Source of the DNA: Tigriopus japonicus | Lineage: Eukaryota; Arthropoda; Copepoda; Harpacticoida; Harpacticidae | DNA length: 64,000 nucleotides | Assembly (NCBI GenBank): GCA_010645155.1 | Contig: CM021322.1 | Span: 5,245,522 to 5,309,521 of the forward strand | Reading direction: 5' to 3' | Notes under the pieces: model-generated | What the model was told of the DNA's origin: nothing | Seen by the model: the letters and a program-made list of their open reading frames with translations, nothing else | The model's database searches: none | Part shown: positions 60,469-64,000 of the stretch, piece after piece | How the letters are laid out: the number at the start of each line of letters is the position of its first letter | Position numbering within the stretch: position 1 is the first letter of the stretch | Program-made: the position numbers and the translations under genes

Positions 60469-61014
60469 CTATTCTTTCCGAGGGTTTTTATTCCTATCTA
60501 CATTGGGGCTAGATATGGGTGTCTTAGACAGAACTTTCTTTTGCCTATCAATTTTCCAATTCGTGTTCCGAATTCTTTCCTTGAGATTGCGAAAATGTGC
60601 CAAAGCATTTTCATGTCGTTGGTGCTCAAGCTCCTTCTTCTGCCTTAACACGTCCAATCGAAGGCGGATCTCTTGTTGGAGAGCCTCAGATTCGATCTCG
60701 AGAGCTTGGATGTTCATGGCATGGATCTCTTCTTCCAACTCGCGAAACTCGCGCTTTCGTTCGGTTATGCGATCAAAAATATCGACCATGTCCACTTGTA
60801 AGCGGAATTGAAAAAATCGCGACCACTCCACCACACACTGGACCAGGAGGGCGTTGCAAACAGGCGGAAACAAGAGTCCAAATGCGGATGACACCAAATC
60901 TTCTTGAGTCATGACGGGGCAGATGAGAACAACAAGAATGACCAAGGTCGTCCAAAGAACTGCGGTGCGAGACAAGAGTTTCATATCCTCCAGACATCTT
61001 CCTACTGCATGCAT
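60469..61014 (-). CDS. Membrane-anchored coiled-coil protein, unrecognised
   Basis: I do not recognise a family. The frame codes 181 aa with no intron. Residues 15-36 (SRTAVLWTTLVILVVLICPV) form a strong hydrophobic segment, either a signal anchor or a cleaved signal peptide. A second, weaker one follows at about 44-62 (AFGLLFPPVCNALLVQCV). From about residue 75 to 155 the sequence is a charged heptad-like coiled coil (ITERKREFRELEEEIHAMNI, later QQEIRLRLDVLRQKKELEHQ). The tail is basic. MKLL at residue 11 is the likelier start if the segment is a signal peptide. A long frame with clear protein architecture and a nearby AATAAA support a real gene. More exons upstream cannot be excluded. Confidence 0.55.
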   Translation of the reverse strand: MHAVGRCLEDMKLLSRTAVLWTTLVILVVLICPVMTQEDLVSSAFGLLFPPVCNALLVQCVVEWSRFFQFRLQVDMVDIFDRITERKREFRELEEEIHAMNIQALEIESEALQQEIRLRLDVLRQKKELEHQRHENALAHFRNLKERIRNTNWKIDRQKKVLSKTPISSPNVDRNKNPRKE

Positions 61015-64000
61015 TGGCAGTGGCTGTTGATCAACACTGAGCTTATTGACTCAAACAGCAGGGTCAGCTTGTCAGCTTACTATGGAGAAGTTTCTTACCG
61101 AGGGAAATTAGAGGGTAAAGTAATGATTTAATTAAGACTGTTCTAAAGGGTGAATTTAAAATCCTGTTCATCGCTGATTTGGTAAATCATGCTCCACATA
61201 ATGAAAAAGTTAGTCCCTCTAAAGTTAATAAATTATGCCTCTATGAAAAGCGGAACATACGAAATTTCAAGATACGGAGCTGTTTTGAGGTAGAAACTCT
61301 GTTTCCACGGAACAAATTAAATTTGTACTATTAGAGTATGATTGTAGTCGGATGCTTACTTTTCGTGTACGTCCTTGAAGGGAAAAGTGGGTTCATAATT
61401 CATGGACGTCCTTTTAACATTCTTGGAATGTCTCCACGCTGTGACGACATGAGCTATATTCGCTCATGACGAATTCTGCAATTTTTGTATCGTGTTGTGC
61501 GGAGCTGTTTAGCAAGCAACAAGAATTTGCACACTCGCTCATTGAGAATGGTTCATGTCCCTCATCCAACTTCTCCACCCCTCTCTCTCTGTCTCTCTCT
61601 AACCAGTTCAAATTGGCCCCAAAACCTCCGCTTTCGAGAGGATGAAACTTTCTACGTTCATATGTGTACCAAAAGCAAGCTACATATGTCGGTAAGTACT
61701 CGTTCATTCAAAAAGGGGAGGGGAAGTTGAAGGTGGGAGAGACTGGTTGTTGACTGAAGTATATTTTTTTTTCCTCGAGATTAATATCGCTTACGCTGCC
61801 ATTCCAAAATTGCGACCACTTAACATTTCTGGGGCTTTGCCTTCCCTTCCTACGACGCCTTTTGACTAACTGACTTTATGGATATGAAGAGGTAGAGTAG
61901 AGGAGAAAACCACTAAAAACTATGGTTTGTATATGGACAACCTTGTGCGGTGGTTGGTTGAGCCGAGTTCATGCCTCGCTTGCCTACGTACAATGTGCGT
62001 GCTTGGCACATCAAACAAATTGCTCATTGTTTTGGCTCCTTCATTAACAATGTAATCAAGACAAAGCATGTTTCGGGACCAAACATAAGCGAGGGCAACT
62101 AAGGTTCTCTGATCAAGAATCAGGACTTGTAAAGATTACCACAAAACAACAAACAAGTGCTCGCTCATTCTCATTTTCCAAGGCACTCGGTCGAAAATAT
62201 TCTCCAGCATTGTAGATTAACGTATGTGCGCACATATACTATAGTGTTGTTGAGGGTAGATTAGAAGCTGAATGAATGCATGGTGAAATGACCCAACAAA
62301 TGTGCAAGAAAACCAAAGTGGAACCAGGAAGATTGCCAACAAATTGCAGCCCGTAAATCAAAGATAATTTATTTCGAATAGGCTACTAATACTTCTTGGA
62401 CCATTCGCTTCGGGAGGCTTCATTGGCGATGCAGACTTGGGAAATATGAAATACCTCTCTCGTCCCTTCAGATTGCATAAATTATGCTTCATTTACGGGA
62501 TGGATAAAAGTCGTGGGTTTAATGATTGCACTGAGTACGAGAGAAATAGACACTGTGTGTGTACCGCCTCTCTTCTTGACGCCCCCCCCTCCTCCTCCTT
62601 TACTTTTTAAGTGGCTGGTGGAGAGTTAAAGGTCGCCGAGTTCTTTCTCTTTCTCTCCGTTGTCCGTTCGCTCTCTTCTATTTTCTTTGAGCTTCTTAAA
62701 TGGCCATTAATCCAAGGGAGGGGAATTGAATTTTATCTATTTTCCACGGTTAGTTAATAGTCCATTGCTTGTTAGCATATTCAAGCTGCCAAGTGGCAAT
62801 GCCAGGCATTTGAGCTATGTTTGTTTGCTGACCAGCGAGCAACTAGACTAGAAGAAATAGCAACAACAGCAGCGAGAACTGCTCACTCTTCTTGCTATTA
62901 CAGCCATTAAGCTCGTCGGACACTCTAACTCAAGTCTACGATTACTGATCTGACCACCACCATCTCGAAATGATGTTAAGTGACTTTGATTGTGGAATGC
63001 TAGGCTCTTTGTTTCTTTTGGGCCACCCACTTCTCAAACGGATGAACTTCAGAGGCAAAGTAGCGTTGTCGTTGAGAGCAAAATGAGATTAGAACTATGC
63101 AAAATCAGCCACTAACTAACCACCCCTCCAACATTCCCAGCGTTCTAATGATCGAGTAAGTCGATGTCCTCCGACTTTGAGACACGAATCGTGTCGGACT
63201 AGCATCATGGCTTGGCAAAATTAGCACCTTTGTTTTGGTGTTTACAGCACCATGATTGAATAATTATCCATAAAAACCGTTGTGGCCAGACTCCCCGAGA
63301 ATGACAAAGGTTTGGCCCAAGCTCCACTGTACTCTGCGTGACTGAAGATCGTTAAGAGTGTTTTAAGTTTGTCTACGTCGAATTGGAATCGAGTCTGCTT
63401 TGTTGGCTGGCCAATAACACAACTTCCTCAAGCCAAAAATAACAGTGAAATTATTGCCTGAATGAGACCAACACACTACTTACTCTATCGAAAGCGGTAG
63501 TAGTTACTTCTGTTCACCAATCCAGCATCGTGGAATGGCTTTTCGACAAAAGTGAGCAACCAATCTGCTTTGAAATTGAACTTCTCCCTTTCTCTTCCTT
63601 CACAAGCCAAAAGACACCGAAAAGAAAACAAATGGGTATGGTCATGGCACCCACAAGTGATGAAAATAAAGTGGAAACTAAGGAGGAAATGCTCGTCGGG
63701 AGTAATCGCATCCATCGGATCGTACAGGAAATCGCCCGAGGTTTTTCCTTTAACTCGTCGACAATAAATAAATATCTTCGTTTCGTCGTTTCGTCGTTCG
63801 TTTCTTCGTTACTTTACTACATCTCTCTTGTCAGTCTTTTCCAAGCAGTTTCTATCAATTGTCGTCGTTTTCAGGGCCAGGGAGATGGTTGTCTTTGATA
63901 GTGGATAATGGTTCAACTTGGAATGTAAATGGACGCACGCCGAAAGACCAAATTAAAATCATCCAAGAATGTCTTTTTACGAACGGGACTCATGATAAAA
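61015..64000. other. No gene seen to window end
   Basis: There are only short frames without motifs. The 122-codon plus frame at 63530-63898 has a hydrophobic stretch (VSSFVSSLLYYISLVSLF) but sits on simple-sequence TTCGTCGTTTCGTC repeats at about 63776-63808, so I do not call it. Confidence 0.45.

Overview
The window is nuclear DNA from an animal, most likely an arthropod. Genes are split by short introns (about 45-110 bases, GT/AG ends). The homeobox gene is of the arthropod Iroquois type, and hAT, mariner and SINE-like elements fill the gaps. A small crustacean such as a copepod would fit, but that is inference. No bacterial operon, CRISPR array or rRNA is present.

Bases 1-20,420 are gene-dense. 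In order they carry: mitochondrial sulfite oxidase (+); a small SWIB-domain protein (-); a retinol-dehydrogenase-like SDR (+) whose 3' end overlaps a von Hippel-Lindau-like gene (-); a secreted acidic protein with a cysteine-rich tail (-); a Cdc1/Ted1/MPPE1-type metallophosphoesterase (-); and TMEM214 (+). TMEM214 is a host gene. Its fourth intron contains a complete NUDT6-type Nudix gene and its seventh intron a complete BCS1 gene, both on the opposite strand. The BCS1 stop codon lies inside a TMEM214 coding exon. I joined exons by splice consensus and reading phase. The resulting lengths (TMEM214 698 aa, BCS1 448, NUDT6 335, phosphoesterase 407) sit close to those usual for the families.

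Bases 20,420-32,800 are gene-poor and built of mobile DNA. Three unrelated hAT-like non-autonomous elements each have terminal inverted repeats and a perfect 8-bp target duplication. Each is filled with its own short repeat motif. A degenerate mariner-like element with TA duplications sits inside one copy of a foldback repeat. Two copies of a tRNA-derived SINE family, a large palindrome joined to a 176-bp tandem array, and several dispersed repeats make up much of the rest. A 30-N assembly gap lies inside the smallest hAT-like element.

Bases 33,900-38,300 hold four exons of an Iroquois (ara/caup/mirr/IRX) homeobox gene on the minus strand. They include the split TALE homeodomain and the IRO box; the start-codon exon was not found. 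Upstream of it lies about 22 kb with no convincing conserved gene, as expected for the regulatory landscape of a developmental gene. Near 60.5-61.0 kb is one unrecognised minus-strand membrane/coiled-coil protein. The rest, to 64 kb, looks non-coding with microsatellites.
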